Source: Ignavibacteriales bacterium
Lineage (GTDB): Bacteria; Bacteroidota; Ignavibacteria; Ignavibacteriales; Ignavibacteriaceae
Assembly: GCA_016707285.1 (NCBI GenBank)
Contig: JADJIA010000006.1
Coordinates: 1 to 64,000, forward strand
Direction: 5' to 3'
DNA: 64,000 bases
The notes under the pieces are model-generated. The model was not told the DNA's origin. It saw nothing but the letters and a program-made list of their open reading frames with translations, and made no database searches. A program made the position numbers and the translations under genes. Positions 29,301-38,143 of this stretch are shown here, one piece after another (position 1 is the first letter of the stretch; every line of letters begins with the position of its first letter).

Positions 29301-29419
29301 ATCAGAGTCTCTCCTGTTTTCTGATCTTTGACAACTCCGGTCATTTTTCCCGTCTGCGCAAAGAGCGGATAACTGAGAAGGAGAAAGGTTATACATAAAA
29401 TTGTATGCCTAAACCGCAT
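26366..29419 (-). CDS. TonB-dependent receptor
   Basis: A 1017-residue outer-membrane receptor from the ATG at 29419 (AGGAGT ribosome site); the frame continues upstream to 29452 without adding a better signal. Signal peptide about 1-21 (LLLSYPLFAQ). A CarboxypepD_reg-like domain (GVVKDQKTGETLIGATIIIE) is followed by a plug (VIGLQAGVQGLTVRGGGSDQ, FTSVEEIQIQTGGFNAEYGN, GLVNVVTTEG) and a large barrel, with an Asn/Asp-rich loop near the C-terminus. The size and the plug are typical of the SusC/FepA-like receptors of the group. It heads a five-gene minus-strand cluster with short gaps (41, 22, 20 and 68 bases). No SusD is present. The ligand is unknown. Confidence 0.93.
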   Translation of the reverse strand: MRFRHTILCITFLLLSYPLFAQTGKMTGVVKDQKTGETLIGATIIIEGTKLGAKTDFEGYFVILNISPGSYTVKASMIGYGSKSYQEVKVNINQTTTVDFTLADESMTTEEVVIIATQPVIEKDVSSSVVNISMEDVANLPIVSVASVIGLQAGVQGLTVRGGGSDQTAFMINGITFRDERDNSSYTGISFTSVEEIQIQTGGFNAEYGNIRSGLVNVVTTEGKRDKYNVVFLGRYRPAGAKNWGEQPNDYNAYYIRPYVDPAVAFAGTKSGAWDAYTMAQYHEFRGWDKVSQELLSDEDPSNDLTPEAAQQLFLWQHRKPMGITQPDYDMDFSISGPVPVVSSSLGDLRFLASYRTSREMYVIPLSTNSYHDWSTHVKITSDIAQGMKFTIEGLLGLQTGTSSSRSGGPGIFRSAYSIVSDMDIRSGASYSDARAFATDYWAPTKVDRKMLGAKFVHVLSPSTFYEVQLNVVGSEYSTNPGSPRNTGNVVKIGNNFYDESPFGVFSGFSSGIGSSMNMGLGYSNSRDSSKVYTWSSRFDFSSQLNKIMAVKAGVEFIYTDNNVNYALIEPSLPTSNSTSKWHTFPVRGAIYGQTKLEFEGMIANIGLRLDYSHAGGEWYLYDAYNKAFSGAYSSDIDNLLMKESTEKILSLSPRLGVAFPITVNSKLFFNYGHFRSMPAPENLYLLRRNTTNNAVTRLANPNNPLPKTVAYELGYEHNLGDMFLLRLAGYYKDVSDESRLVGYISRDNSVSYSVPEPNMYRDIRGFEVTLTKNRGEWITGFVNYTYMVASYGYFGLPTYYENPALQRESERNTALFDQVKPVPQPYGRANIDIFTPMQFGPEIGGIYLLEDIRINLLATWSSGTYFAWTGPGGTRPGFSNNIQWKDFYNFDMRISKTFRLGPVGLEMFADISNLFNIKYLDYRAGFVDAKDYDAYMQSLHLASEFSQFGYKNIVGEDKPGDVRTGEYIPWDDNASESQKEEWRKNKSYIDMPNLAYTAFLNPRAIYWGLRIMVELK

Positions 29420-29449
29420 ATTACTGACTCCTGTGTGTGTATCTTTTAA

Positions 29450-29457
29450 CAAAATTA
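29450..29457 (-). promoter_or_regulatory. Candidate -7 box of the TonB-led cluster
   Basis: The minus strand reads TAATTTTG, matching the Bacteroidota sigma-A -7 consensus TAnnTTTG, 31 bases before the receptor ATG. No clear TTG -33 element at 19-21 bases spacing was found, so this is tentative. Confidence 0.35.
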
Positions 29458-29644
29458 TATAAGCAATGCCGCTTTGATGTTAGTAAATCTGTGTAAGTGA
29501 GTTTGATGACTGATCTCTATTGATTATTACAACCATAATAATTAAAGGTTGCCCCCTTTCTATGTTTTTATAGAAATCATTCTACCAAAACTAAAGAAAA
29601 AAAACGATATAAGGAATAGAGACCCGCTTTTTTATCACTTTTTT

Positions 29645-31864
29645 CTACTTTTTATGCAATTGTTCTTCAAAAAAGCCGAGCATCGAGTTAAACAAGTGCA
29701 TTGTTGTCCCCTTACCTTCAGAGATTCCGTGTGATCTGTTTGGATAAGGCATGTATCTGAACTGTTTTCCGGCGGCAACAAGTTTGTTTACGAGGTATTC
29801 AGCATTCTGGAAATGGACATTGTCATCACCAGTTCCATGGATAAGAAATAAATTTCCTTCAAGATTTCCGGCATAGGTTACGGGTGAACATTCCTTGTAA
29901 GCTTCAGGGCTGTCCTGCGGAAGTCCCATATATCTTTCTTCATAAATTGTGTCATAAAACCTGAGATCGGTAACAGGTGCAACAGAAACCCCAAAATGAT
30001 AAGACTTCGGATGTCTGAACATCATGTTAAGAGTCATGGAACCACCACCGCTCCAACCCCAAACGCCAACCTTTGTAGCATCCAGGTATGGTCTCTCATC
30101 AAGGAGAGTCTGAAGTGCTCCGGCCTGATCCTCCGTAGAAACAACACCAATTTTTTGATAAATAGATTTTCTCCACTCTCTTCCCTTTGGAGCGGGTGTC
30201 CCTCTTCCATCAACACTCATCACAACATATCCTTTATCTGCGATTATTTTGTGATATAAGCCCATAAAGCCATCATATTTGTCGAGAACAGTCTGACTTG
30301 AAGGTTCATTGTAAACATAAAAAAGTACAGGATATTTTTTGGCAGGATCAAAATCAGATGGTTTTACGCACCAGCCATCAACTTCCACTCCACCGGGGGT
30401 TTTTACCGTGAACAACTCGTAATTATAATCAACACTTTTCAGTTTCGCCTTGAGTGTTTCATTGGTGATCTCAGTTCTGATGATATTGTGTTTTGGTAAA
30501 TCGATAAAATATACCGATGCAGGTGAGTTAATGTTGTAATGTACATGATACGCAAACAACCCGTCACCCGATATGGAATATGTGTTATATCCCGTAAATT
30601 TATCGGGTGTGAGCCTCCTGGGTTCAAATTTACCATTGAGACTTGCTTCATAAAGATATCTTTGTGTTCCGCTGTTGGGGGAAGCATAATAATAAACTGT
30701 GCCGCTGTTCTCAACAAACCTTACCAGTTCCATAACATCGTGATTGGTGTTCATTATATTCCTTGCCTCACCTGTCTTCAAGGAAACGAGGTACATCTGA
30801 GCATACCCGCTTTTGTCACTTATCCAAAACATCTCTTGATCGTTATTTATGAATCTCCAATCGTCAACCACTTCGGTCCAGGCATTTTGTTTCTCGTTAT
30901 AAAGCTTTTTTACTTCACCTGTTGCCGGATCACCCAGATACACTGTCATTTCATTTTGTAATCTGTTTAAATGTTGAAATGCGAGTTTACCTGTGTTACC
31001 TGCCCACTCCATTCTCGGAATGTAGTTGTTGGCAGGATCATCCCCCACATTCATCCAAACAGTTTTTCCGGTTTTTATATCAACAGTTCCGACTATACAT
31101 TCGCTGTTTTTCTCCCCTGCTTTGGGATACTGAACCGGTATGGTATAGGAATAAAGTGAGTCGGTGTTATTGATCATTAAAAAATCTTTGATGTTTTTAG
31201 CATCCAATCTCCAGAATGCTATTCTGCTGCCATCAGGACTCCATCTAAATCCATCACGGATGCCAAACTCCTCTTCGTAAACCCAATCAAAAGTGCCGTT
31301 GATTATGGTTCTGCTTCCATCAGTGGTTAACGCTTTAATTGTTCCCGATTCAAGATCTTCAAGATATAAATTGTGTTCTCTTACATAAGCAGCATATTTT
31401 TCTGTCGGATCGATTTTTGCGAATTGAAGGGTAGATGGTTTTGCATCACTTCCGCCTAATTGTCGCAATTTTTTTGATTCGGTATTGTAAACCCAATAAT
31501 CCCCCTTTGAATTTACTCGCCAGACTCTTTTGGTATTGGTATAGATCAGGATGTATTTCCCTGATTTGCTGAATTTAAAGTCATTTAACCCAAGTGGAGT
31601 GTTTTTCCCTTCCGGAACAAAATCTTTCGTCTCTGCAAGCAGGGTTTTATTACCTGTTGAAATGTCAACTTTAAAAATCTGAGAGCCATCGGTTCCATCT
31701 TCCATCTTATAGTAAGTGTGCCCGCTTTCTGTCCAACTTACACTTTTAAAAAACTCTCCTGAAAATTCCCCGCGGAAAAGTTTTTCAATTGTCACTTTCT
31801 CCTGCGCTGATGCAGAAAATAATATCAAAACTATAAATAGTGAAATTTTCTTCATGTTAAACAT
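29645..31864 (-). CDS. Dipeptidyl peptidase IV-like S9B serine peptidase
   Basis: A 739-residue exported prolyl dipeptidase. After a signal peptide (SLFIVLILFSASAQ) comes the DPPIV N-terminal propeller (about 70-450). It includes the substrate-binding double Glu (DWVYEEEFG) and the RWSPDGSRIAFWRLD motif. The alpha/beta hydrolase domain follows, with Ser605 in GWSGGGS, Asp in GTGDDNVH (about 680) and His712 (NRSHGI). DPP4 cuts X-Pro or X-Ala dipeptides from peptide N-termini in the periplasm. The start follows AGGTTACGAT; Met4 is an alternative. It is the last gene after yidD and pyrE, 17 bases from pyrE. There is no T9SS tail, so it is likely periplasmic. Confidence 0.93.
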   Translation of the reverse strand: MFNMKKISLFIVLILFSASAQEKVTIEKLFRGEFSGEFFKSVSWTESGHTYYKMEDGTDGSQIFKVDISTGNKTLLAETKDFVPEGKNTPLGLNDFKFSKSGKYILIYTNTKRVWRVNSKGDYWVYNTESKKLRQLGGSDAKPSTLQFAKIDPTEKYAAYVREHNLYLEDLESGTIKALTTDGSRTIINGTFDWVYEEEFGIRDGFRWSPDGSRIAFWRLDAKNIKDFLMINNTDSLYSYTIPVQYPKAGEKNSECIVGTVDIKTGKTVWMNVGDDPANNYIPRMEWAGNTGKLAFQHLNRLQNEMTVYLGDPATGEVKKLYNEKQNAWTEVVDDWRFINNDQEMFWISDKSGYAQMYLVSLKTGEARNIMNTNHDVMELVRFVENSGTVYYYASPNSGTQRYLYEASLNGKFEPRRLTPDKFTGYNTYSISGDGLFAYHVHYNINSPASVYFIDLPKHNIIRTEITNETLKAKLKSVDYNYELFTVKTPGGVEVDGWCVKPSDFDPAKKYPVLFYVYNEPSSQTVLDKYDGFMGLYHKIIADKGYVVMSVDGRGTPAPKGREWRKSIYQKIGVVSTEDQAGALQTLLDERPYLDATKVGVWGWSGGGSMTLNMMFRHPKSYHFGVSVAPVTDLRFYDTIYEERYMGLPQDSPEAYKECSPVTYAGNLEGNLFLIHGTGDDNVHFQNAEYLVNKLVAAGKQFRYMPYPNRSHGISEGKGTTMHLFNSMLGFFEEQLHKK

Positions 31865-31881
31865 ATCGTAACCTGTTTTAA

Positions 31882-32415
31882 TTAATTGATCTCTTTAAAT
31901 TGTTTTATTTCTTCCATGGTGAAGAGTGGAATGAGCCCAAGCCCCTTTTCCCCAAGGTTTTCATAAGCTTTTGGCTCTCTTAAAATCACACAAAGCACCG
32001 AAGCAACAACAGCACCCTCATCTCTAAGATCAACAGCGCTCAGATTGATTTGTCCACCTGTGGTTACAACATCTTCTATTATACAAACTTTTTTCCCTGC
32101 AAATTCTCCACCCTCCGCAACTTTACAGGTACCATATTTTTTTGCCTCTTTGCGAACAAATATTACGGGTAAACCGGTTTTCAAAGAAAGCACGGTTGCA
32201 AGCGGAATGCCCCCCATCTCAAGTCCCGCCAATACTTCTGTTCCTTCGGGAATAAGATTTACCATCTGCTCGGCGATTGCATCCAACAACACAGGATCAG
32301 CTTCAAATCTGTATTTATCAAAATACTCATTGGATATTTTCCCTGATCTTAACAGGAATTGCCCGGTAAGATGCGCTGTATCAAAAATTTTTATTGCGAG
32401 TTCATTTTTGTTCAT
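31882..32415 (-). CDS. pyrE: Orotate phosphoribosyltransferase
   Basis: A 177-residue type I phosphoribosyltransferase that converts orotate and PRPP to OMP in pyrimidine synthesis. The PRPP-binding motif is VCIIEDVVTTGGQ (about 110-122). The flexible-loop region is VFVRKEAKKYGT, and EVLAGLEMGGIPLA fits the substrate site. The N-terminal SGKISNEYFDKYRF block is typical of a PyrE subgroup found in Bacteroidota and archaea. Length is slightly short of the enterobacterial enzyme but usual for this subgroup. It lies between yidD (87 bases upstream) and DPP4 (17 bases downstream), probably in one transcript. Confidence 0.93.
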   Translation of the reverse strand: MNKNELAIKIFDTAHLTGQFLLRSGKISNEYFDKYRFEADPVLLDAIAEQMVNLIPEGTEVLAGLEMGGIPLATVLSLKTGLPVIFVRKEAKKYGTCKVAEGGEFAGKKVCIIEDVVTTGGQINLSAVDLRDEGAVVASVLCVILREPKAYENLGEKGLGLIPLFTMEEIKQFKEIN

Positions 32416-32502
32416 ATTCTTATTATCTTTTTTTTACTATTCGATTGTTTTTACTGTCTGCAATTGTTAAAATCCTGATCGACGACACATCCTCCTGCTC
32501 CC

Positions 32503-32742
32503 TCAAGGAACGGGATCATAACCACTGCCACCCCATGGGTTACATCTTAAGATGCGCCAGATTCCAAGGCGTAAACCCTTAAATGGACCATGTTTATGCA
32601 ACGCTTCGATCATATAGTTTGAACATGTCGGATAAAACCGACAACTGGGAGGGAAAAGGGGTGAGATCAATAATTGATAGCCACGGACTATCGCTACAAG
32701 CAGATATGACACGGCGTTTGCCATAAATCTGATAAATTTCAT
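32503..32742 (-). CDS. yidD: Membrane protein insertion efficiency factor YidD
   Basis: A 79-residue amphipathic protein. The family core is complete: RGYQLLISPLFPPSCRFYPT, CSNYMIEALHKHG, then GIWRILRCNPWGGSGYDPVP, with the conserved Cys residues. YidD assists YidC-dependent insertion at the inner membrane. It usually sits in the rpmH-rnpA-yidD-yidC cluster; here it is alone upstream of pyrE, behind a repeat block. Length and ending are normal. Confidence 0.94.
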   Translation of the reverse strand: MKFIRFMANAVSYLLVAIVRGYQLLISPLFPPSCRFYPTCSNYMIEALHKHGPFKGLRLGIWRILRCNPWGGSGYDPVP

Positions 32743-32792
32743 CTAATACCAATCGTCCAAAATATCTCTCATTCAATTCACAATTTAAGGGT

Positions 32793-33058
32793 TTTAGGTT
32801 TAACCGCAAAGGACACAGAGAACGCAAAGGATGATTTTAAACCGCAGAGCACACAGAGCACACGGAGGAATTTTGAATTTAACCGCCAAGTACGCCAAGA
32901 ACGCAAAGGATAATTTTTAAAAACCACAAAGCACACAGAGGGCATTACTCAAAATGACCCTCCGTGAAAATCCGTGTGAAATCCGTAAAATCCGTGGAAC
33001 TATTCTCTTCCTCTGCGAAAATCTGTTTATCTGCGTGTATCTGCGTCCCCTTCCTACG
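32793..33058. repeat. Dispersed intergenic repeat block (copy B)
   Basis: This 330-base gap has no gene. It contains several related units: AACCGCAAAGGACACAGAG, AAACCGCAGAGCACACAGAG, AACCGCCAAGTACGCCAAG with ACGCAAAGGAT, then AAATCCGTGTGAAATCCGT, and CTCTGCGAAAATCTG...GTATCTGCGTCCCC (33011-33050). Matching pieces occur at 8817-8969 (inverted) and 59158-59281. Such blocks are common between genes in this bacterial group; their mechanism of spread is unclear. Confidence 0.8.
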
Positions 33059-33073
33059 ACAATCCACCATCCC

Positions 33074-35917
33074 CTACCTCAGTAGCACCATCTTTTTCAT
33101 TGATCGGAAGTCACCTGCGCGGAGTTCACAAAAATAGACTCCACTCGTTAATCCCGAAGCATCAAACTCAACTTTATGTTCTCCGGCGGTCATATTACCA
33201 TTTATCAATACAGCAACTTTTTCTCCCAGTGTGTTAAACACATTAAGTGTCACCATTCCCGACACGGGCATCGAAAACCGGATAACAGTTGACGGGTTAA
33301 ATGGATTTGGATAGTTGTCAAATAGCTTATAAGCAGATATTGTTGAAGCATCACCAGCTTCATTAATTGAATTGATAACACCCGGATAATAAGCTGCAGA
33401 AACCAAACCAATCAGTCCCGTTGAACCGATAACAGTCCCGTTTCCGCTCGATTTTTCGATTGCTGTAAACTCACCACTTACAGATGCCACACCGGTAAAA
33501 CCAAATAAATTTGCCGATTCATCAAAAAACAGAGACCTGACGGGTTTGTTATTTCCCAGATTACCAATTCTGATTGTGTCGCCGGTTCCTTGCACAATTC
33601 GCAAAATCTTGTCTTTGTCGGCACCAAGTGGTTTATAAATGGAAGCAAAAAGCCGGTTGTTTAACGGTTCAAATGCAATAGCAGAAACAGTACACTTCAC
33701 CGAATCAGTTCTGAGTACTGAATTTTCAGTTTCGTTGTATTTATATAAAATGTTCCTTTTTGATACCAGATAAAGAGTCCCTGAAGTATCAAATGCACTA
33801 CTCGTAACATCTGCCAGATCGAGGGTGGTTCGGGAGTAGAGTTTACCGCTGTTTGCGTCCATTTTATGGAGAAGCGTTTGTCCCCCGTTCGCTCTGAATC
33901 CATATATCACACCAGTTTTTGGATTTGCCGAGATCGAGCTAAAGGTGGTGCCTCCCGCAGGTCCAAGAAGTGTTGACTCACCGGTTGACTTGTTAATCAA
34001 GAAGGTTCCACCACTATTTGTGGAATTTGTAACCACAAGAATTTTTTGAGGAGCAACCGGATTGAGATCAAAAGATTCCACTCTTACAGGGATTCTGTTT
34101 TCAACCGGGTCGTTATCAACCAAAACCAAAGTATCGTACAACATTCCTGCTGTCTGTGGATCGCAAACCATGCTGATTGAAAGGCTGTCAAAAGAGTTTA
34201 TTGTAAGTGGATATTGCAACTGACCCACCAGACTAAATGCCGGATTTGACAAACCTGCCGAGTTAATTATCAACTGTTGTGAACCTACATTTATCATCTG
34301 AAAGGTGATAGTGTCTTTCTCTTTTCCCCTCTCCATCTCCAAAAAGTCTATCTTTGGAATATCTGTAAGCAACGAAGCACCTGTAACAGGCATCATTCTT
34401 ACTTCACCCACCCGGTTGCTCCATACACTTGGAGCTGCAACATATTCACTCATCATCCAAAATGTTTCACCTGAAGGATCAAGTGAAATTCCAAGATAGT
34501 CACCCCACCTGTTTCTGCCACTCCCGTAGTCTTTTTGATATTGCCCTCTCCCGGACATCAGAAGATAAGGTTGTGTAAAAGTGGTTGATCCATTCTGTTT
34601 TCCAACATAGTAGGCACTTACATATTCAGTTGGACTTGAGCGACTTACTGTGAAAACCATATTTCCTGCCTTGTCGATCATGATGGCAGGGTAAAAATAC
34701 CAGGTTGAAGGTGTCCCAAAAGTTAACTGTTCTATCGGCTGTGATGTGAGAGGATTTAGTCGTGCCACTCTAACTGCGGAGAATGAACCATTCGCCGGAT
34801 TTCTTGTTGAATGTGTTAGCCAAATTGACCCGTCTCTGTAAACAGGTTCGTTGGTAAGTTCAGGACCACTCGATTCCAATGCCACCCCGCCCGGTTGCGA
34901 TGCCTGTGGTGGATCACTATAAGCTGTAACCGGAACAGCGCTTCCACTAAGAGCCGGGATACCATTTACATCGTAAGTAACTCTGTAGATTACATAAGCA
35001 TTTGAAGAATAATATGGCACATGCACAAAATATGAGGTATCAGAAGGTGTAAAGTGAATTACAGGCCTGATATTAAAAACACTTTGACTGTTCCCCGGAT
35101 ACTTAATGTTCCAGAAGTCATACCATTTACATGTGTCTGTTGAATTATTGTAAATCTCAGATTTTTTAATCACCCTGATCTTTGCATAATCAAAGTAACC
35201 ACCAAAATTGAATTGATTTGATGTGATTAGAAAATTTTCTTCATCGAACCCGACTCCCTGATAATCTCCCCAGTTGGATGTAGTGGTTGCACCATTAATA
35301 TTTGACGGCATCAACCAGTTTCGCCATGTTCCCAAAGGATTTGAGTCATCAGAAACAGAAATCATGATATACCCTCTTTGCGGGGAATCTCTTTGATCGA
35401 GCCATACCATCACCCATCGTTGAGCAAAATGATCATAAACAACTTTTGGATCAAACGGGTCAACACCAAAACTTGAATACCAGTTGCCGGCATCAATTCT
35501 TTTTAACAGATTACCATTTTTGTCCCAAATTGCAAAATCGGAGTTAACAGTTCCTACAACATGATCCGGACCCACTGCCACATGAGGATCGGGAGGGATC
35601 GAATTCGACTCTGTGTTTCCTTCAAAACTTTTTATCAATGCCACTCCCCCTGCTTCGGTTGAGACACCACCCTCATTATAAATATCAAGTTCGCCCGGCA
35701 ACTTCTCATTATGTTCTATACTGAACGCAAATCCTTTAAATCTTATTTTATTTCGAACAGTCTCAAATTTTGGAGATTTGCTGACAGGTTGATTTGTGAA
35801 CGAATTTGTGGTTACATAAACGCCGCTTGCATAACTCCCAAGCGCAGGTCCCTGATGACTCTGGGAAAAAACACTGTTTGCGATTAATAGAGTTGTAAGA
35901 ATGAGGATTTGCCTCAT
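33074..35917 (-). CDS. Large secreted propeller/Ig protein with T9SS sorting domain
   Basis: A 947-residue secreted protein with signal peptide 1-18 (IANSVFSQ). The N-terminal half (about 80-530) looks like a beta-propeller with conserved acidic motifs (SIPPDPHVAVGPDHVVG, YDHFAQRWVMVWLD, NRWGDYLGISLDPSG). A HYDIN/choice-of-anchor-like Ig domain (about 540-625; FQMINVGSQQLIINSAGLSN, LVLVDNDPVENRIPVRV) and a second propeller-like part follow. The end is a T9SS type A domain (NYPNPFNPSTVIRFSMP, GVYFCELRAG, KKMVLLR). The start has a GAGG ribosome site. The function is unknown; the repeat types suggest binding rather than catalysis. Confidence 0.85.
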   Translation of the reverse strand: MRQILILTTLLIANSVFSQSHQGPALGSYASGVYVTTNSFTNQPVSKSPKFETVRNKIRFKGFAFSIEHNEKLPGELDIYNEGGVSTEAGGVALIKSFEGNTESNSIPPDPHVAVGPDHVVGTVNSDFAIWDKNGNLLKRIDAGNWYSSFGVDPFDPKVVYDHFAQRWVMVWLDQRDSPQRGYIMISVSDDSNPLGTWRNWLMPSNINGATTTSNWGDYQGVGFDEENFLITSNQFNFGGYFDYAKIRVIKKSEIYNNSTDTCKWYDFWNIKYPGNSQSVFNIRPVIHFTPSDTSYFVHVPYYSSNAYVIYRVTYDVNGIPALSGSAVPVTAYSDPPQASQPGGVALESSGPELTNEPVYRDGSIWLTHSTRNPANGSFSAVRVARLNPLTSQPIEQLTFGTPSTWYFYPAIMIDKAGNMVFTVSRSSPTEYVSAYYVGKQNGSTTFTQPYLLMSGRGQYQKDYGSGRNRWGDYLGISLDPSGETFWMMSEYVAAPSVWSNRVGEVRMMPVTGASLLTDIPKIDFLEMERGKEKDTITFQMINVGSQQLIINSAGLSNPAFSLVGQLQYPLTINSFDSLSISMVCDPQTAGMLYDTLVLVDNDPVENRIPVRVESFDLNPVAPQKILVVTNSTNSGGTFLINKSTGESTLLGPAGGTTFSSISANPKTGVIYGFRANGGQTLLHKMDANSGKLYSRTTLDLADVTSSAFDTSGTLYLVSKRNILYKYNETENSVLRTDSVKCTVSAIAFEPLNNRLFASIYKPLGADKDKILRIVQGTGDTIRIGNLGNNKPVRSLFFDESANLFGFTGVASVSGEFTAIEKSSGNGTVIGSTGLIGLVSAAYYPGVINSINEAGDASTISAYKLFDNYPNPFNPSTVIRFSMPVSGMVTLNVFNTLGEKVAVLINGNMTAGEHKVEFDASGLTSGVYFCELRAGDFRSMKKMVLLR

Positions 35918-36053
35918 GGTGCCTCGAATAATTAAATATGAATGGAATTGGGGGAAAATTGAAGTGGAAATTAACTATTTTTGAGTTTATGTTTTACATC
36001 AATTTTAATGGTCAAGATTAGTCACCGTTATCAACCATAAACCGGATATCAAT

Positions 36054-37247
36054 ATGACACAAGAAAAAATTAACAAATTACAAAACCTGATCAAAAAAAA
36101 CGGCTTGGATGGCTGGTTATTCTACGATTTTAGAGGATCAAACGATCTTGCTCTTAGCGTTCTCGAATTCCCTGCCAAAGCACACCTTACAAGAAGATTC
36201 TTCTATTTTATCCCGGCTGAAGGGATACCACAAAAGGTTGCAATGGCAATCGAACTCCATAATCTTGCCCATCTTCCGGGAGATATGCACCCTTACAGTG
36301 ATTATAACTCACTAAACAAAATAATGGCAACACTGTTAAAAGGGGTTAAAAAAGTTGCTATGGAATATTCCCCTAAAAATGCAATCCCCTATCTTTCAAA
36401 ACTTGACGCCGGAACTTATGAATATTTGAAAGATTTTGGTATTGAGATCGTTTCGAGCGGCGATTTGTTAACCGAGTTCACTGCTGTTTGGACAAAAGAA
36501 CAGTATGAAGACAATATCCCTGTTGCTCATGCTCTAACTGATATAGTTAACCTTTGCTGGAAATTTATCAAAGAAAAAATTGAATCAACGGGTGAGACAA
36601 CAGAGTATGAAGTTCAAAAATTGATAATGGATGAAATCGAAAAGCGTGGATTTGAAACGGATCATGAAGTAATCGTTGGTGTAAACGGCAATGGTGCCAA
36701 TCCTCACTATTCCCCGACTCCTGAAGTGTGGGAAAAAATCCATAAGGATGATTTTGTGTTAATCGACCTTTGGGCTAAACCAAAAAAGGATAACGGCGTT
36801 TGGGCTGATATCACCTGGGTTGGTTATGTTGGAACGGAAGTACCTGAAAGATATATCAAAATATTTAATATCGTTAAGGATGCTCGCGAAGCAGCATTTA
36901 ATCTTGTTAGTGAACGGTTTAAAAACAGTCAGGAAGTTAGAGGATGGGAAGTTGATGATGCCTCTCGCAAAGTGATCGCGGATGCAGGGTATGCTGAATA
37001 TTTTGTTCACAGAACGGGTCATTCCATCACAACAAACCTTCACGGAACCGGACCTCACAATGATAATTTTGAAACTCAGGATATGCGCCTGATACTTCCC
37101 GGAACTTCTTTCTCAATCGAACCCGGAATCTACCTCAAAGGTGATTTTGGTGTTCGCTCAGAGATTGATGTTTATATCCATGCAGATGGAAGAGTTGAAC
37201 AAACCGGTGGTGAAAGACAGTGGTCGGTTGTCCCGATCTTAAAATAA
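36054..37247 (+). CDS. M24-family metallopeptidase (Xaa-Pro aminopeptidase-like)
   Basis: A 397-residue cytoplasmic protein. Residues 1-155 form a creatinase N-terminal-like domain. The C-terminal pita-bread fold shows the five metal ligands of the M24 family: Asp in FVLIDLWA, Asp in WADITWVG, His in GHSITTNLHGTG, Glu in FSIEPGIYL, and Glu in RSEIDVYI. It probably releases N-terminal residues next to proline. Unlike the local peptidases it has no signal peptide, so it would finish peptide breakdown inside the cell, complementary to DPP4. It is a single gene with its own terminator. Confidence 0.88.
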   Translation: MTQEKINKLQNLIKKNGLDGWLFYDFRGSNDLALSVLEFPAKAHLTRRFFYFIPAEGIPQKVAMAIELHNLAHLPGDMHPYSDYNSLNKIMATLLKGVKKVAMEYSPKNAIPYLSKLDAGTYEYLKDFGIEIVSSGDLLTEFTAVWTKEQYEDNIPVAHALTDIVNLCWKFIKEKIESTGETTEYEVQKLIMDEIEKRGFETDHEVIVGVNGNGANPHYSPTPEVWEKIHKDDFVLIDLWAKPKKDNGVWADITWVGYVGTEVPERYIKIFNIVKDAREAAFNLVSERFKNSQEVRGWEVDDASRKVIADAGYAEYFVHRTGHSITTNLHGTGPHNDNFETQDMRLILPGTSFSIEPGIYLKGDFGVRSEIDVYIHADGRVEQTGGERQWSVVPILK

Positions 37248-37270
37248 TTGATCTTGTATGATTAAAATGA

Positions 37271-37302
37271 AAAAGGCTGATCCTCACGAGTCAGCCTTTT
37301 TT
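37271..37302. terminator. Terminator between M24 peptidase and histidine kinase genes
   Basis: The hairpin AAAAAGGCTGA / TCAGCCTTTTTT lies 23 bases after the M24 stop. It is symmetric with A and T tracts, so it can serve both convergent genes. Confidence 0.88.
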
Positions 37303-37333
37303 GTAAAAATTTTAACGGTCCGGGATAACTTAA

Positions 37334-38143
37334 TCAGGTAAAAAGCAGTGTTACCACCGTCCCGGCATATTTTTCGGACTTTATCGACAGGTCGATATTG
37401 TTGATATCACTAAAACCTTTTACCGCGGCTAAACCGAGACCAATCCCTTCATACTTTCGTGAATAACCCTGGGATTCCTGTGAAAACAGACTAAAAACCT
37501 GCTGAAGATATTCCTCGTCCATTCCAATTCCTGTGTCGATGATCGAGATTTGTAATCTTCCATCAGGAGTACGCGTTATGTCTATTTCAATAATTCCTTT
37601 TTCAGTATAAGCAATGGAATTATCGATGAGATTGGAACAAATCTGAATAGTTGAATATTTGTCGGCAGTAATCTCACAGTTTAAAGTGGTCGAATTAATA
37701 ATAAATCGTACCCCCCTTTTTTCGACCAGTGACTTTTTCACTGCAATCATCGGGGCGAGAACTTCATGAAAAATATCAAATCTTTCAGGCTTTGGAGTGT
37801 ATGTTCCACTTTGTAATTGTGAAACCTGCACCATCAGATCAATAGTTCGGGAAAGCCGGTCGCTGTCCTCCACCATAATGGAAGTCAGTTTTGAAATATC
37901 TTTATTATTAAAAAAACCAAGATCAGCCTGGAGCTGTTTGGCGGCCTGCTGAAGAGAATTCACCGGGGTTCTAATCTCATGAGAAATCATCGCGAGGAAT
38001 TTACCAACCATTCCAAGGTTATCTGCACACTGTCTTGAAACGAATTCCAACTTTTCGAGAAGTTCCTGATTCTTCTCTTTTTCTCTTCTCAATTCCTCAA
38101 GCAGTTTTTCATTCATTTCAGCTTCATCCTTTGCAAGGATCAT
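37334..38143 (-). CDS. Soluble histidine kinase (HisKA + HATPase)
   Basis: A 269-residue sensor kinase with no membrane segment and no PAS or GAF domain. A coiled coil (about 8-40, EKNQELLEKLEF) leads into HisKA with His55 (MISHEIRTPVNSLQ). The HATPase_c domain follows (N box NLIDNSIAYTE, G1 DTGIGMD, F box VFSLFSQES, G2 GIGLGLAAVKG). Its ATG overlaps the stop of the amylase gene (ATGA at 38140-38143), so it is translated with that secreted enzyme. No response regulator is adjacent. It could sense a cytosolic protein through the coiled coil. Kinase assignment is firm; the signal is unknown. Confidence 0.9.
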   Translation of the reverse strand: MILAKDEAEMNEKLLEELRREKEKNQELLEKLEFVSRQCADNLGMVGKFLAMISHEIRTPVNSLQQAAKQLQADLGFFNNKDISKLTSIMVEDSDRLSRTIDLMVQVSQLQSGTYTPKPERFDIFHEVLAPMIAVKKSLVEKRGVRFIINSTTLNCEITADKYSTIQICSNLIDNSIAYTEKGIIEIDITRTPDGRLQISIIDTGIGMDEEYLQQVFSLFSQESQGYSRKYEGIGLGLAAVKGFSDINNIDLSIKSEKYAGTVVTLLFT

